Of a stretch of DNA of 64,000 nt, positions 13,508 to 26,547 are shown piece after piece. How positions within the stretch are numbered: the first letter of the stretch is position 1; each line of letters begins with the position of its first letter. Origin of the DNA: Cristatella mucedo (Eukaryota; Bryozoa; Phylactolaemata; Cristatellidae); assembly GCA_009760855.2 (NCBI GenBank), contig WPIO01000209.1, forward strand, positions 186,001 to 250,000, given 5' to 3'. The translations under genes and the position numbers were made by a program. A model generated the notes under the pieces. It saw only the letters and a list, made by a program, of their open reading frames with translations. It was not told the origin of the DNA and searched no databases.

Positions 13508-15789
13508 TACTGACAATGATGGCCCAGTCGGCTTTCAAACGGGGTATTCAAGCATGTCTTTGTACCACTGCAACTTTGGCAGAGACTTATGAATGATTAA
13601 ATGAACGTTACTAGTCAGATGCAGTAAAGTGGTACTTCTATGAGCGCCATTAGGTTTTCGGCAGTATGTAGGCATTAGACCGACGGTCCGATTACTCAAA
13701 GACCGGCATGGACCTTTACTTAGCTTCATTCGAAGGCCTTGGAAATTCAGCTGACATCGTTGCTGCGATTATGTACGGCCTGTCCTTGATACTGCTTTTC
13801 CAAAAGGATACAATTAGGATGACGTGTGAAATTAAAAATATTCAATACCTAAATTGAATCATTATTTAAATAATCAATCAAATGCAATGTATATCCTCCC
13901 TATCAACCACTCTGCCTTACAATCTAGGTTCCTTAATAGAATTGTCGTGAGTGACGGGCTGTTGTTAATTCCCGCCGACATTAGGATTCAATTGGTTACT
14001 CAAATAATTTTAAGGTCCTTAAATAGTCCATTGACTGGATAACTGTAGGTTTGGTGAAATACGTTAATCGTGCTACACGGATAGGGGTATATGTTATAGA
14101 TTTCTCGATCGCACATGAATATCAACCGCATGGACCTTGCTGTGTGCCTGCCGACAATATATAATAATGGCTCAATTTAGTTCACTGTTACTATTTTAAG
14201 TGCAGGGGCAGCTTTGAGTTCGTCCGTTGATGCTAAATAGAAAGTCTTAGCCAAGTGACATTTGAAATTCTGTCCATGATGCAGTTATTTTCTGTCAGTA
14301 CCAAGACTAAACAAAAGGCCTCAATGCACCGATTTATGCAGTAAACTCAATTTACGATTGTCTTTAGGGCATGTTGCAATAAATATTGTCTTCGACAATG
14401 AAACAGATTCCCGTCTAATAACATAGAATTTAAAATAATCAATATTTTAAAACACCTCTTTAACAGTTCAAAGATTGACGGAATAGTTACCAGATAAAAA
14501 TAATTTCTCAATATCTACTGCATGAAACCTAAAAAAGCCAGGCCTTCTTTTTGCCTCACAAAATTAAAGTCCTCCTAGCCTGAATAAACGAAAGTGAATC
14601 ATGTCTTAGCCAATTCTGAGCACACTATAGACTTTTATACCTTTAAAAAATGAAAAAGTGTACGTCGTGGTGCGTCCAAAAATGACAGGGACTATATCGA
14701 GTTTTACGTTTCATCCTATGGTCTACCTTAATAGATTCTCCTAGGTTTCTTTGTACGGAGAGGCTAGCTTGTGTAAGTCTTGTAAGCAAGATCGTGTTGT
14801 CGTAAGCCCCATTGAGATATACCATATTATCTCTGGTCGTCATTAGGGGAAACATTGTCTTTTGCCATACATCAGGTGTATAAGCTTATCAAAACTATGG
14901 CGTTTCTAATAAATCTTTTAAATCAGCCACTTCTCTCTTTGTAAGACATTGGATTTACAGTTCAGAGAGAAATTACGCCGACTGTACCTTTGTTCTTAGC
15001 GATAAAAGATACTGTAAAATGTTTTCGATAAACAGCTTAGAGAACATCTTGAGAGAAATGCCATTTCACAACAAAATCAGTCAGGACTTGTGCTAGGTCG
15101 AGTCTTCTGGCTCATTTTAACAATTTTATGTATAGACATATCACGCTTGAGCTAATGAGGACAACCATAGGTCTGAAAGAAGAGCCATTGGAGTCATTCA
15201 CAAAAATCCTCATAACTTCTCCGATTGAGTGCAATTCATGTGGAAAGGTTTTGAGGTATATCTTTTGATCACCATTCAACTCTGGAGCTACGTAAGTGGA
15301 GTTCTCAATCAACGGCTGTTGTCCACTTTACTCAGCCAATGATAAGTCATTTGGGCTTCTGGGATAGAATATGTCTTCTCAACTGACACTGCCAGACGTA
15401 TTTCGTATTTTAACCACGCGAGTTGGTCACATCAACTAATTTTCTCAATGCTTTCTAAGTTGATCCTGGATTTGGGAATATTCCTTATACTAAATTTCAT
15501 TAAACTGAACTTGTACCCACAAGACGCCAACAGCCTGCATAACAACCATACTGTATCTTCTACTTGGAGATCCTGTAGTGGGAAAATAACCAAGTGATCG
15601 GATTATAGAGGATATCATCGATTGAAATATAAATTTTCAAAGGTTATTTGGGAAGACGCCATCTTCTACTAACCACCGAGTTTAATATAAAAGATTTGAA
15701 ACTTTCTAAAATGGTCGGAAACATCAAGTAATCTAATATATCCTTGGATCTATCTAGTCTGGTCTATTGGGGCTCCGTAATGGCTCCAG
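13508..15789. other. Unassigned intergenic sequence
   Basis: AT-rich sequence with no exon, repeat or element that I recognise. The open frames are short and have no motif. Confidence 0.45.
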
Positions 15790-16180
15790 AGAAAAGGTGC
15801 ATAGCCTCTGTATCTGCATACGAATATGGCTGCAAGGGTAGCCGATGAATCTCAGAAGTGCGGTACTATTCCACTCATTCTGTCATGGCTTCCTATCGAC
15901 TGTGGAATTAATTTCACAATGTTTAAGCAACGACAATGACTCTCCTTCTTCCGACAATGCCACGTACTTTCCAGCAGTCCCGACCTGCTATTTCTATGCT
16001 ACTTAGTACCTCAACTGCTGTTCTGACTGTTTCGCGTCTCACTTTCTCATTGTTTGCGTGAGGGGAATTATGTTATCTACCGAATGGATACCTAAAGCCA
16101 CTTAGGCTGTGAATGCACTGCCAAAAACTCTCCTACATAACACCCACATATTCTCTGTGGCTTTACTAAGTTACAGATGG
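15790..16180 (+). mobile_element. LINE family B, 3' end fragment
   Basis: Matches the family B C-terminal codons and 3' UTR in plus orientation. These include CAACGACAATGACTCTCC, TTTCTATGCTACTTAGTACC, TGCGTGAGGGGAATTATG and the end TAACACCCACATATTCTCTG. Heavily mutated. Confidence 0.75.
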
Positions 16181-17035
16181 AAACACCTACAAGAGATGCA
16201 GAAGAAAGTTGTGTTGTTTCGTCTTAATCTGACTGTCTACAAAACTTACTGAACAGCACCTCTGGTTTCGGCCCCCTCCCTTTCTAAGGTTCTCTTGGGG
16301 AAATAAATAGGCAGCTCCACTCTGAGTTTGAGAGGCATTCGGGAACAGAAGCCTTTGCTCTGCAGATGTAAGAGCCTGGAACTCGCTCCTGCAATTCTTA
16401 CGAAGTGATATTTGCTGTCTTACTACAAGCTTTCTCATATTCCATCGGCCGGTCTGAGCTGCTAAATACAATATGCACACTTCTTAAACAGACCCTGATG
16501 ACTTAATTATGCTTCAGACTTTATCTTCGCCGGGCGGTATAAGTTATTTTGACTACCATATACACAACTAAATTAGCAAATATATTGGAAAGGCAAAAGC
16601 AAACTCCGTGGCTTAATTTTTGCTCGACGTTATCTTGCCATACAGGATTTACCGATGGAAGTATATTTCATGATAAGTTGCATATATCTCTTGCATGCAT
16701 GATGCCATGAATCTTACTAAATCTTGACTTATAACTGTCTAGCACTCTGCTGCAAGTTCTTGGAAGAGAACTGCTTTTCTATGGGCGCTATACAAAAGAA
16801 ATTCATTATTATTGCAGCAAAATTCACTTAATAAAGTGAGCTGTTGTATTCATGTCTCAATTACGCCGGGAAATAGTGACTGTACGTTATATTTTTTAAT
16901 TAAGGCATTTGAAGTACTCCTTAACAAAAATACAATTGATTTTTATAGGTGCATCAGATAAGTTAGCTTTGTGAATTCGTGATGGTTGACACTGGTTAGG
17001 TTATGAATTTCTACCTCTAGCGTACGAGAGAGATG
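16181..17035. other. Mostly unassigned; short SINE 1-like tail
   Basis: The stretch 16765-16815 (GAGAACTGCTTTTCTATGGG then CGCTATACAAAAG and an ATT run) resembles the shared LINE A/SINE 1 tail. The rest is not recognised. Confidence 0.4.
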
Positions 17036-17039
17036 AATT

Positions 17040-17041
17040 GT

Positions 17042-17097
<56 letters not shown>

Positions 17098-17126
17098 TGG
17101 AGAGAGAGAGAGAGAGAGAGAGAAAG
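17040..17126. repeat. (GA)n microsatellite
   Basis: Two GA arrays separated by GATGTGGA. The overlapping open frame is an artefact of the repeat. Confidence 0.95.
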
Positions 17127-18800
17127 ATAGATTGGCTTCAAATCTGGCAAGCGATTGGCTTCTGAGCGGTTGCTACACATATTCTGAAAATGAAGAATAA
17201 CATATCTGGAAAAACAGACTACTTGAGAATAGCAATAGCAAACCAAATTATAATGTGCACCGAATAAATAGTTATAACAAAATGTGATTCGGAAGCATTT
17301 TTTAAATTTCGTCATATCTGTAGATTTAATTTTTCGCTAGAAAATGAAAGCTCTTCTTTGGGAACGTAGAGAAGTAAAATGTTCAACTGATTTTACGCTT
17401 GCTTTAGAACTAAAGCCGCACAAATGTAGCCAAATATAAAGTAATGAGACCAAACTAAAATTGGAAATTACCAGAAGCGAAGTACGTGAATTAGGCAACA
17501 TGTAAGGTTTCAGGGCGCTTCAGAAATAAAGAAATTGCACAGGTAATAACCAGCCCTGATTTAAAAACGGTCAGTGTATGGCTTTCGTGTAAGTTAAAGC
17601 AAATCGGGAATGTTTCAAGGTCTTTTGGGAGCTCCAAATTCAATGCAAACGAATGGACGACCTTGCATCTAAATGATTTGTTTCCGGTGATAGGCAATTG
17701 TTTACGATCACATTTTAAGTGTAGCAGTAAAGATGGAATGACACGATGCACGGTATTTGGAAGTACAATTCAGTGGCATAACTAGGAGTTGATCAGTAGC
17801 ATGAGTACAGCGAGTGAGGAAGGATAGGTGATTAGTGGCATTTGGTGGCCGAAGAATGTTCTTGCCATACGCGTCTAGTTAGTAACAGGGGCACGCCAAA
17901 ACTGCACGGCAGAAAGACCTGTGAGAAAAGCACGATTCCTTGAAAATATTCGCAACGGTTAATTAGCTAAGGAAATATTCAGTAGTAATGCTTGAGTTAT
18001 GGAATTCGTAAGTGCAATAATCTTTAAGTGGTATGTTTAGATAGAAAAAAAAATAAAGTGTCCTATGCTGTTAGTAAGGTGTTTTTATGTATAAAAACTA
18101 TTCAGTCTGCTAATTTAATTGAAATGTTAAATTTCATCAACGTTTTAAGCAGAATGAGTCCAGTAAAGTCAAATTAACACAATAACATTCCGCAATGTGA
18201 TCTACTATCTTTAGATTGGTGCATCAAAAAGCCTGAAGTCATTTTATATTAGGTGACAAATACAAAACAACTAATTGAAAGTATTCACAATTCAATGTTT
18301 CAATAAGTATTTTGGTTTTTGTTTTCACGTTGATCATAATTTTTTCGAGGCTGTGATACCATCACATCCAGTGAGAAGTAGCAGAGTTCAAAATGAGATT
18401 CGGATGGGAGAAACTAGGGTTTTGAAATTTACTTGTTGATACAGGTTGTTTACAGCAAAAAATAACCACTATGATTTCTTTTAAGTTATGCCAAATAGCG
18501 AGGCGATAATCCAAGCTCCAGAGTTTCTGATAGCTTTCAGGTTCCCTAACTTGAGGGGGCTTTCCGAAAAAGGCATTCAAAATAGCTTACATAGGACGAC
18601 TTAACTGACTTAGGAAGCCTTCAATTTGAGTGCCTAATGAGTAATGCAACTGCGGACTATTGTCTGAAGATGAATGAACCACCACTTTTTAGTAAACTTA
18701 GACTTGAGTGCATAGATTCACAATTACTCTAAGCACATTTAGTGGTCGAGACCATGTAAAATACAGTAAATGAAAATGTTCTCGCATGTAGGTAATAATA
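17127..18800. other. Unassigned sequence
   Basis: AT-rich; nothing recognisable. Confidence 0.45.
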
Positions 18801-18802
18801 GT

Positions 18803-18872
18803 AAAAATGCACTTGAAAAAGCGCCCTCAGAGAACTCAATCTTTTTCTAGGCGCTTTACATTAGTTGCAACT
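18803..18872 (-). mobile_element. LINE family A, extreme 3' end
   Basis: A 70-bp terminal fragment reading TGCACTTGAAAAAGCGCCCT ... GGCGCTTTACATTAG on plus. Confidence 0.78.
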
Positions 18873-20302
18873 GGCTTTCAAGCGAATCACAAGTAGACCT
18901 ACTGTCAAAGACTAAATAAAAAAGGGAGCAACCTTTTGGTAATAAAGCACGGGAAATTACTATATAATGCATTTAACTACGATTTATTTCCCTAAATTAT
19001 GAACAACAATCTGAAATATATTTGAATTAAAATAGCAATATCCATGTAATGCAGAATTGTCTTCATAGCTGCAATTTAAAATATGCACTGTTGAATTTAG
19101 GACCACAGAATACAAATGACAAAATATGCAGTTACATGAAGTAATCAATACTCGATGCCACTCCACTCAAGATCCTTGGCATAAAAAAAAACCAGAATAA
19201 AAAAGGACTTCACAAATATTTGCAGATATTACTTTAATACTCAGGGAACACTGCAATGAGCGAATGAAATTCAAGTTGTTATGTTAATAGTGCCTATCTA
19301 GTTTTCAAGTTGTAATGTTAATACTGCCTATCTCTGCCTATCTAGTTTTCGTTAACTGCTTAGACTTGCGGATCGAGCATAAATTTTACCTACTCATATT
19401 TTTTCTGGATTTCTATGCATTATCACATAATAACTTATTGAATCATTTTGATCGCATTAATAAAACCAGTTTAATTGGCATCTATTATAAAATATGCAAG
19501 AGCTCACTGCCTAGGTACACGTTTCGCTGAGTCCTAGCTGACGTAACTGTACCATCTTGCTGAGCGACATAATGATACCATCTTACCGTCTTACGAAAAC
19601 ATGCCATATGGCCACGAGATAGATGGGGGACTTTCTCTCTTTAATCAGTTGAGATTAAAGTCTCCGAGTGACTGGTGTAGGAAACACTTTCGCGAAATTG
19701 CCAGTCACTGTTAAGTCCAATTTTGCATTATAGCTACCAATACTGTAGAGATTATGGCTTGGAAGGCCTATGCTTGAAATGATGGCTTGGAAGACCCGTG
19801 CTTAAATAAAATATATTTTTCAGGACAAGACGTGATGAAATAACTTCAACCCTCAAAAGAAAATTCAAAGACTACGCATCTAAAGCCCACACGAAACCAA
19901 GATGACGGAACTACTACTGCTTGAACATTGTTTTTTTCTTTTTAAATTAGTTAGCGTTGGCGTTGCAAAATGCAACTGCCATGTCACTTGAACCATTCTT
20001 TTCTCATTGCTGTCAATAGAGTTTAGCAGCTCTCATTAAAATATTATTATTGCCTTCTATTTTTAATTTATTGATTGGTACAATAAGCAACATGCTGCTT
20101 TACTTGAGGTATGAAATATTGATGCAATAAAACCAAGTGTAATCTTAGTAGTGATGAATAAAATCAATTTGAGTCACTCAAGTTCAGCTGCAGGAGGGTG
20201 CGGCTTAAGTAGCCCTGCTAAATTAATCAAACTGAAGGTTCTGAATAAAAAACTATCTCAGAACTTGAGTGTGTTGGCTGAGGTCCCCGGGCCAAGTCAA
20301 AT
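18873..20302. other. Unassigned sequence upstream of the Gypsy element
   Basis: No element recognised. The upstream part of the Gypsy 5' LTR may begin somewhere in the last few hundred bases, but I could not align it with the 3' side. Confidence 0.4.
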
Positions 20303-20411
20303 CAAAGTGACCAATCACGAGAGGCATTGCTCGCCATGCCTCTGTGGAGCAGATATAATATGGCTTCCGATAAACGTGCCCTGTTTATCAGCAAGGCCTC
20401 TCATCATTACA
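20303..20411 (+). repeat. Gypsy 5' LTR, downstream part
   Basis: Aligns with 26757-26853 over GAGAGGC...CCATGC, a TATA-like AGATATAATATGGCT, CCGATAAACGTGCCC and the end ATCATTACA. The next bases include TGGCAGAGGTG (20415-20425), a plausible tRNA primer-binding site because such sites begin TGG just after the LTR. The upstream LTR boundary is unclear. Confidence 0.62.
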
Positions 20412-20479
20412 CGGTGGCAGAGGTGAAGGTATAGAGTAAAGCCCTGAATATCAACGAAGCTCAAAAGTTGGCTAAGTGT

Positions 20480-21300
20480 AAAACTCTAACGGAATTTCGA
20501 CTGACAAGCTTGCGTTATAGATCACCTGGAGAAATCGTTTTGCCATTGTGTGTCGGCAACGAAGCTGACTGAGGACAAACAGGACATAAAGATAAGTACA
20601 CATTTGTACGCCTTGGGGGCTCAAGCTGAAGCGACAGTGGAAACCTTTAACTATGAGGCCGACCAAGCAAAGACGTAGGATGTTATCTCGGCCAAATTTG
20701 ATGATTACTTTATACAGTGAACGAATGTGATCCACCACCAACAAACGTTTAACCACAGCTGTCAGCATCCTGGTGAGTCCACAAAAGCATTTAGAGGCAC
20801 AACATGTAATTTAGCTTTTCGCTGTGAATACGGCACGATGAAAGATGAGTGGACCAGAGATCGCCTGGTTGTGGGCTTATCCGACCTAAAACTTTCTGAA
20901 GCCATTTAACTAGTCCCTTACGTTACATTAACTGTGGCGGTGCAGACGGCTTTGTCAAACAGAATCAGAAAAATGAATATTGAGTGGGAAGCACTCAGTT
21001 TCAGATGTCTGATTCGGCGGCGTCAATGCACTAAATTTCCTGAGTGCTCCGTCTTAGAGGGTAGCAGCCCGTAAGGTAGTATGGACCGTAGGAGAATTCT
21101 GCTTTCCAATGACTCAGAAGAAGCTAGCAGCTGCAGCAACTGTGACTCAGCTGAAACTCCTGCGTGCTAGACGGAAGGCAACCACCATTGCAGCATCTGC
21201 AGGATGCTGGTGACTTCCCGAAGCTGCGTTGCAAATCACACATGAAGCGTGATGCTAAAGTAAGAGAGGCTGTGGCTGAATCTGATCTTTATAATTAAAC
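20480..21300 (+). pseudogene. Gypsy gag remnant
   Basis: One frame, read through TAG and TGA stops, shows a gag capsid pattern: KLTEDKQDIKISTHLYALG, NVIHHQQTFN, QHPGEST, CEYGTMKDEW and RDRLVVGLSD. This block (PGES..F...L...C.YG...DE..RDRLV.G) is typical of gag from Gypsy elements of animals. Downstream, a Cys/His-rich stretch near 21170-21240 may be a corrupted zinc knuckle. Confidence 0.8.
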
Positions 21301-21374
21301 CTCGGAAGCCTCGAAAGAGCCTGCAGTGGTGAGGTTTCAGTTGGTAAAAGCATCATGATCCTTCAAAATTGGTT

Positions 21375-21743
21375 TATACAGGTATCGAGTGACCACTACG
21401 TTTGGAATAGATAGTGGCACTGAAGTCACCGTCATTATGGAAATAGTAGGCTTCACTACTATGACCACATTGTCTCATATTTACAGCCGCGAAACTACAA
21501 AGTATCGGCAACAATCTGCCATGTAAGGGTGCCTTCAAAGCAACATCACAATCGGAAACGAACGATGTATCTACTGCCAGTGAATACAGTCTATGGTGCA
21601 AGAAATAATCTCCTCAGCCAAAAGGATTCTTTATGCATGCGACTGATCGATCTCAACTTAGACGAGACTATTCTTCAAGATCCGGCACTAGGAAAAATTG
21701 ATTATTGCGATGCAAGCTGGAAAAGCCCGTCTCAAACCCAATT
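21375..21743 (+). pseudogene. Gypsy aspartic protease remnant
   Basis: The frame contains FGIDSGTEVTVI, which has the D-S/T-G catalytic triplet and flanks of retroviral-type aspartic proteases. Degenerate downstream sequence follows until the LINE A insertion at 21744. Confidence 0.7.
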
Positions 21744-23205
21744 CGGAATAATAATAATAGTAATAATAATAATATTAATGCACTTGACAAAGCGCCCTCA
21801 GAAAATAAAATCTTTTTATAGGCACTTTACATTTGCTGTAAATGAAAATGCAATTTAATGATGAGCAATATAATGCTCGATAAACAATATGAATAACATG
21901 GTTATGGTTTACGTGCATCGGGTCAGCATGCCAATGTGGTTAGTAGCAGCTGGCTTAGTGTCAGCACACATAAGGCCATGAAGGACGAATCACGGTGACC
22001 CGCTGCATGCTATACTAAATAGGTATTTTTTAAGCTCTTTTTAAATGTGGTCAAATAAGGGGATGTTCTGAAGCAAGTCGGGAGTGAGTTTCAGGCTCTG
22101 GGAACATACAAACTAAATGCACGTCTCCAAAGGACTTGAAGTTTGTACGAGGTATTAGCAAACTGTTGGATTCCGATAAAGCAGGAGGTATATTGCTGGG
22201 CCTGGTGAGGAAGTAGATCTGAGAGATAGGCTGGAACCAAATAATTAAGTGACCTAAACGTGAGCGACAAAAGAACCTTGAAGTCGATCCGCATCACGAT
22301 TGGTAGCCAGTGCAGATCGGTGAGAAGTGGTGTGATGTGGCAAAGCGAGGCTTACGATAGACAAGCCTAGCTGCAGAGTTTTACCACAGCTGTAATCGCA
22401 TGATTGCACATGCCGGTAGGCCAGCAAGCAGTGAGTTATCGAAGTTAAAAGGGCATGTCATAAATGCAAGGACCCACTTGGACGTGGTATCCTCAACTAA
22501 GCAAGCGCAAATTTTAGCTATGCTATGAAGCTGAAAGTAATCATAATTGATTGTAGAGCTGATTTGGTCATCTAACGAGAGGTAACTTTGGAATATGGCA
22601 CCAGATTTTGAGCTGATTGAACAGAAAATATGCTGGCAGAGCCAATTTTGAGCTTCACCCTTTCCACTTTCTGGATCACACTTGGTTTGCCCATAGCTAG
22701 TGAGCTAGTTTTATCATCGTTTAGTTTTGGAAAATTTGCTGCCATCCATGAACGAATTTCGTCAATGATGCAGCAAGTGAGTTGAGAGAATTTGAGGTGC
22801 TCTAAGGTTGGGATGGATCAAACCAAAGGTACAATCGAGTGTCATCCGCATAGAAGTGAAAGCCTAGATTGTCCTTAGCAATCACATCAGCAAGAGTTAG
22901 AATATAAGCCGTGAAAAGAACCGGGCATAGCAAGTTGCCAAGAGGTACCCTATATTTAAGAAGTACCTTGGATGATCTTTTTGTATTCATTTCACTACTT
23001 GGAGTTTCCCATTGAGATGGAACCCGAACCATGGCAGAGGTGTGCCAGTGATGCCAAGGCGAGATGAGAGGGGCTGCAGAAGAACTTAGTGATCGCAGCA
23101 TCAAAAGCTCCCAAAAGATCGAGAAAAACGGGCAGATACACTCAACCTTTGTCTTCATTCGTAAGTAGGTCGTTGTACACCATATGCAATGCTGACGCAC
23201 AGCTT
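21744..23205 (-). mobile_element. LINE family A inserted in the Gypsy pol region
   Basis: On the minus strand, from the (ATT)n-type tail at 21744: 3' UTR, the C-terminal block (LSLTFRSLNYLVPAYLSDLL) and the polymerase active site HFYADDTRLYLWF at about 22812-22865. There is also a partial palm domain. The copy is 5' truncated inside the RT domain. It separates protease from RT of the Gypsy element, so it is younger than the Gypsy insertion. Confidence 0.88.
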
Positions 23206-23339
23206 GTTTCATGCTCAGATCATCGATGTCTCTGGGAAAGGGTTAACTACTTTGAGTCCAGTCGAACGTAAGCATAGAAAAGTATCAGAGCTAACCAAGT
23301 AGTGTTCTTTTAATCTTCCTGGTACAGAAGGAAAGCAGC

Positions 23340-24545
23340 AAAGTACACCTATGTGTCAGCTTGAAGAGTCTACATAAAGCAGTTGTTTGTGAAAGGTATG
23401 TGCTACATAGGCTTGATGTGATTTCGATCAAGCTTGTTGAAGCTATGCTGTTGTCTAAGTTGAATGCCTCTAGTGGATTTTCTGCTATTCTGTTTTCCCA
23501 TGAGTGCACTTACCGAAGAATGTTTGTATCAGGCTTGGAGGTTTCTGTTTTCGCCAGCTGCCCAACGGCAATAATGCTGCCAAAGAGATTTTTCCACTGC
23601 TAATGCATGATCTCTTGGGTGAGAAGGAAGGTTAGGCTAATTTTTAAGAGACAAAATCAACAGTGGCTGAGCATGATGACCGATTGCGTTCCATCATTTA
23701 CACACTTTCAACATCTGGCCTTATTAGAGACAAGTGTGCATTCAGTCAGCCCACTTTAATGTTATAAGATCTTTTGTTGTTGCCAGAGGCATGCAACCAT
23801 CAGACAACAAAATAGAGGCCATCACGGTCCTCCCTGATCTGATAAACATAGCTAAGCTAAAGCGATGTCTTAGCATGATGAACTAAGGTGGCCGATCGGT
23901 GCCTAATCTGACCGCTGTATTAAGCCAGGTTAATGGTCTCTCTTCTGACACAGTGTGGTGCTGGGGGCCTAAACAGAAGAAATCATTATATGAAGCTAAT
24001 TAGCTTTTGACTATGGCACCTGTGTTTGCATAATTCTACTAACAAATATGGATGATTATCAGTGCCGATGCCAGTAGATCCGGTATAGGTGCCATTCTAC
24101 TACACTGTCATGGATAGGGAGAGAAAGATGTGTGACCTGTCATATCCCGGAAGTTGTGTAGCTCCGAAACGAGATCCGCTCTGATAGAAAAAGAGTATCT
24201 TGGGAGGTATGAGCATGCGAGAAGTTCAGTCGGTTCCCTCTTGGTTTGCCTTCTTTCAAGCCTCGCGCTGACCACAAACAGCTTATTCCATTGCTAATGA
24301 CGAAGGACCTTGACCAGGTTCCTGTTTGGTCTCACTATCGAGCAGTGTATGTGCATGGGAAGGTACCGGCGATAGCTAGTGCACTGAAAAGAGAGCCAAT
24401 GCATTGGGTTGAGGAACACGACTATGCACAAGTCACAAAGTTTTACGTAGACACCGTTGTTGCTAAATCGCTCGCAGTAGCTCCCTTGAGCGAAGTAAAG
24501 AAGACTACCACTGACAACAGAGAGCTCCAGGCTGTCAATGAGAAT
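23340..24545 (+). pseudogene. Gypsy reverse transcriptase and RNase H remnant
   Basis: Across shifting frames I read LKSLHKAVVCERYVL..LD, LLSKLNASSGFSAI, EHDDRLRSI-like, QPSDNKIEAI, LKRCLSMMN and PNLTAVL. This is the palm-to-thumb order of Gypsy RT. RNase H follows with ISADASRSGIGAILL (about 24060-24100), EKEYLGRYEHA and LPSFKPRADHKQLIPLL. The tether to integrase is GKVPAIASALKREPM (a decayed DALSR motif). The frame at 24246-24572 belongs to this element and is not a host gene. Confidence 0.85.
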
Positions 24546-24659
24546 AACTTCAGTGTGACCTTAATGGATTGAGAGATTCCTGGAAATTTTGGGAGGTAGT
24601 TTGCCACAAGTACCCATCTTTCTGTCTCAACTAGTATTCTACCGTGTAGCCGAAATTCT

Positions 24660-25420
24660 GGGGTCAGAGGCTACTTCCCACCAAGCCCCGCAACGATCGG
24701 TCTATGCCGCGGATTGCCACGCCGGTAAAAGCTAGTCTAAGACGAGCGTCATCATGTTAAACCTCTTTTTAAAATCGCGTGCGTCCAACAGAAAATATAA
24801 ATAAAAAATCTACAAGGAAAATTCTACTCAATGTAAAAGATAGGGGCGGGCGCAAGATGACCCCACAAGCGCGAACAAACGTGTCAGTTGTTCAGTCGAC
24901 TTCTGAAGTCCCGCCATTGCACCGATTCCGTACTAACAGTAAAAGCGTACGCCGTCAAAGATTCGGCTAGCCGAGTAAATGCTTGAATAGTCGGAGTCAA
25001 CCTCTATCACAGTGGAGAGCTTCCGCCGAAAGACGCCAGCTCACGGACGGGGGGGGGGCGAAATAACAAGCTACAGGAGGAACGGGGAATAAACAAGCCG
25101 TCATAACGAGCGTTCTATCTGACTCAGCTCCGGCCTTGGGTACTCGTCGCCTTGCGTGCTTGGTCGCATCACCGGAGCATGCCTGCAATGATTTAGGTGC
25201 ACAACTCCGCACAACCAGAAGCCAAAAACACCGCGACTTACTCGGCCAACTTCCTTCCCCCAGCCTCATTGACCTCTCGTCACTGCACATCCAACAATGA
25301 CCAAGGGCAGACCCCGGCCCAGCCGGCAACCCCTGTCACATTACTGCCGTACCGTCCCAGCCAACCGAACATAGCCTGGGTACCACTGTCTGGAGATTGC
25401 ATGTAAGTACCTCAAAGCCT
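24660..25420. other. GC-richer insertion within the Gypsy integrase region
   Basis: Gypsy homology is continuous up to about 24.6 kb and resumes near 25.43 kb with the integrase zinc-binding region. The roughly 0.75 kb between is extra and noticeably GC-richer than its surroundings, with a G10 run near 25050. It has a 110-codon minus-strand frame (24997-25329) without any motif I know. I found no terminal repeats that would name it. Confidence 0.45.
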
Positions 25421-25429
25421 GCAGGTTTT

Positions 25430-26400
25430 TCTGTTCAAGCGGATGCACGACGGCCAGTAGGGGTGGGGAAATGTAGCAAACCAGCACGGTCGTATTTATA
25501 CTGACTAAGTATTATCCAAGATGTTAAGACATTTGTCGATTTGTGTAGCTCCCATTGAAACAGCCAGAAGACATATCTGCACGAGCTACGTATCCCGAAA
25601 ACGCTGTTTAACGTTCTTAGCCAAGTAGCTGATGATTGCTTCGAATACGAGACGACAAAAAACGACAGCACGTGATTGCAATTGACTTCTGCTCCCAATT
25701 TATGGAAGTATTTTCACTGTCAAATTGAGGACCAAAGAAGTGGTGGCCAAACTAATAACTTTACTTGCTAGCAGAGGTTTACCTAGGTTATTGAAATCTG
25801 ACAATGGTCAGCTGTTTTCACCATGAAATTTGTGATTTCGCCAGACGTTACGACATGCCGAAATTTTCCACATGCGAAAGGAGAAGTTAAAAGAGTTATG
25901 CAAACTGCCAAATTTATAGCGAGGCAGGCTAAGCAGTGCTTCGCTCTAATGATTCAAAGGTCGACGCTTAGTATATCTCAAGGCTTAAGCCCAGCACAAC
26001 TGATCATGCGATGACAGCTTCGGATGATGTTATATGTGATCTGTCGGCACGTCGAACCGCTATGGTCGGCAAAGGAAACGGGTAAACTAAACGAGAACCA
26101 TGCAAAAAAGGTTCGACAGTACTACATGATCAAAATAATTCTGTTGGCCCACTTCCACCACTCCAACCAGGCCAACAGGTAGTAGTGAGGACTGATGGTG
26201 AAACAACTGGAGCACACATGCAACAGTTACCGTTAAAACAGGTACACATTGGTCGTTTGTCGTGAAGGCTCACAATGGCAGTACACTTCGGTGTAACAAA
26301 AGGCACCTTCGACCAATCGACACCGATATTCTGGCCGCTAAAATATCCCGGTACTTCCAGAAATCTACTGAACCCTACAATTGTAGTTCAATAACTGTAA
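25430..26400 (+). pseudogene. Gypsy integrase remnant
   Basis: A zinc-binding region (RMHDG near 25440) is followed by remnants of the catalytic core: DFCSQFMEV, LLKSDNGQLF-like and HAKGEVKRVMQTAKFIARQA, which supply the D, D and E positions. The tail has LSPAQLIM and a C-terminal stretch (PPLQPGQQVVV). Stops interrupt the frame. Confidence 0.85.
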
Positions 26401-26547
26401 CATAGTTTTGCCAATGAGATGCAAACCTCTGAATATCAAATAAAAACGAGGTCTTGCACGGTGGTAAAGCAAGTCCCGAGGCAAGATCTTTGAATATGGA
26501 ATTGCTTGAATTTGAAGGGATGGTGTGATAGCTAACGTGGAAGAGCC

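Noticed and set aside
17001..17315. Ser-Leu-rich minus-strand frame
   Set aside because: Generated by the GA microsatellite at 17040-17126.
24246..24572. 108-codon plus-strand frame as a host gene
   Set aside because: Its content (ADHKQLIPLL, the decayed DALSR tether) is the RNase H-integrase junction of the Gypsy element.
24997..25329. 110-codon minus-strand frame in GC-richer DNA
   Set aside because: No domain, splice context or homology that I can recognise; open frames are expected in GC-rich stretches.
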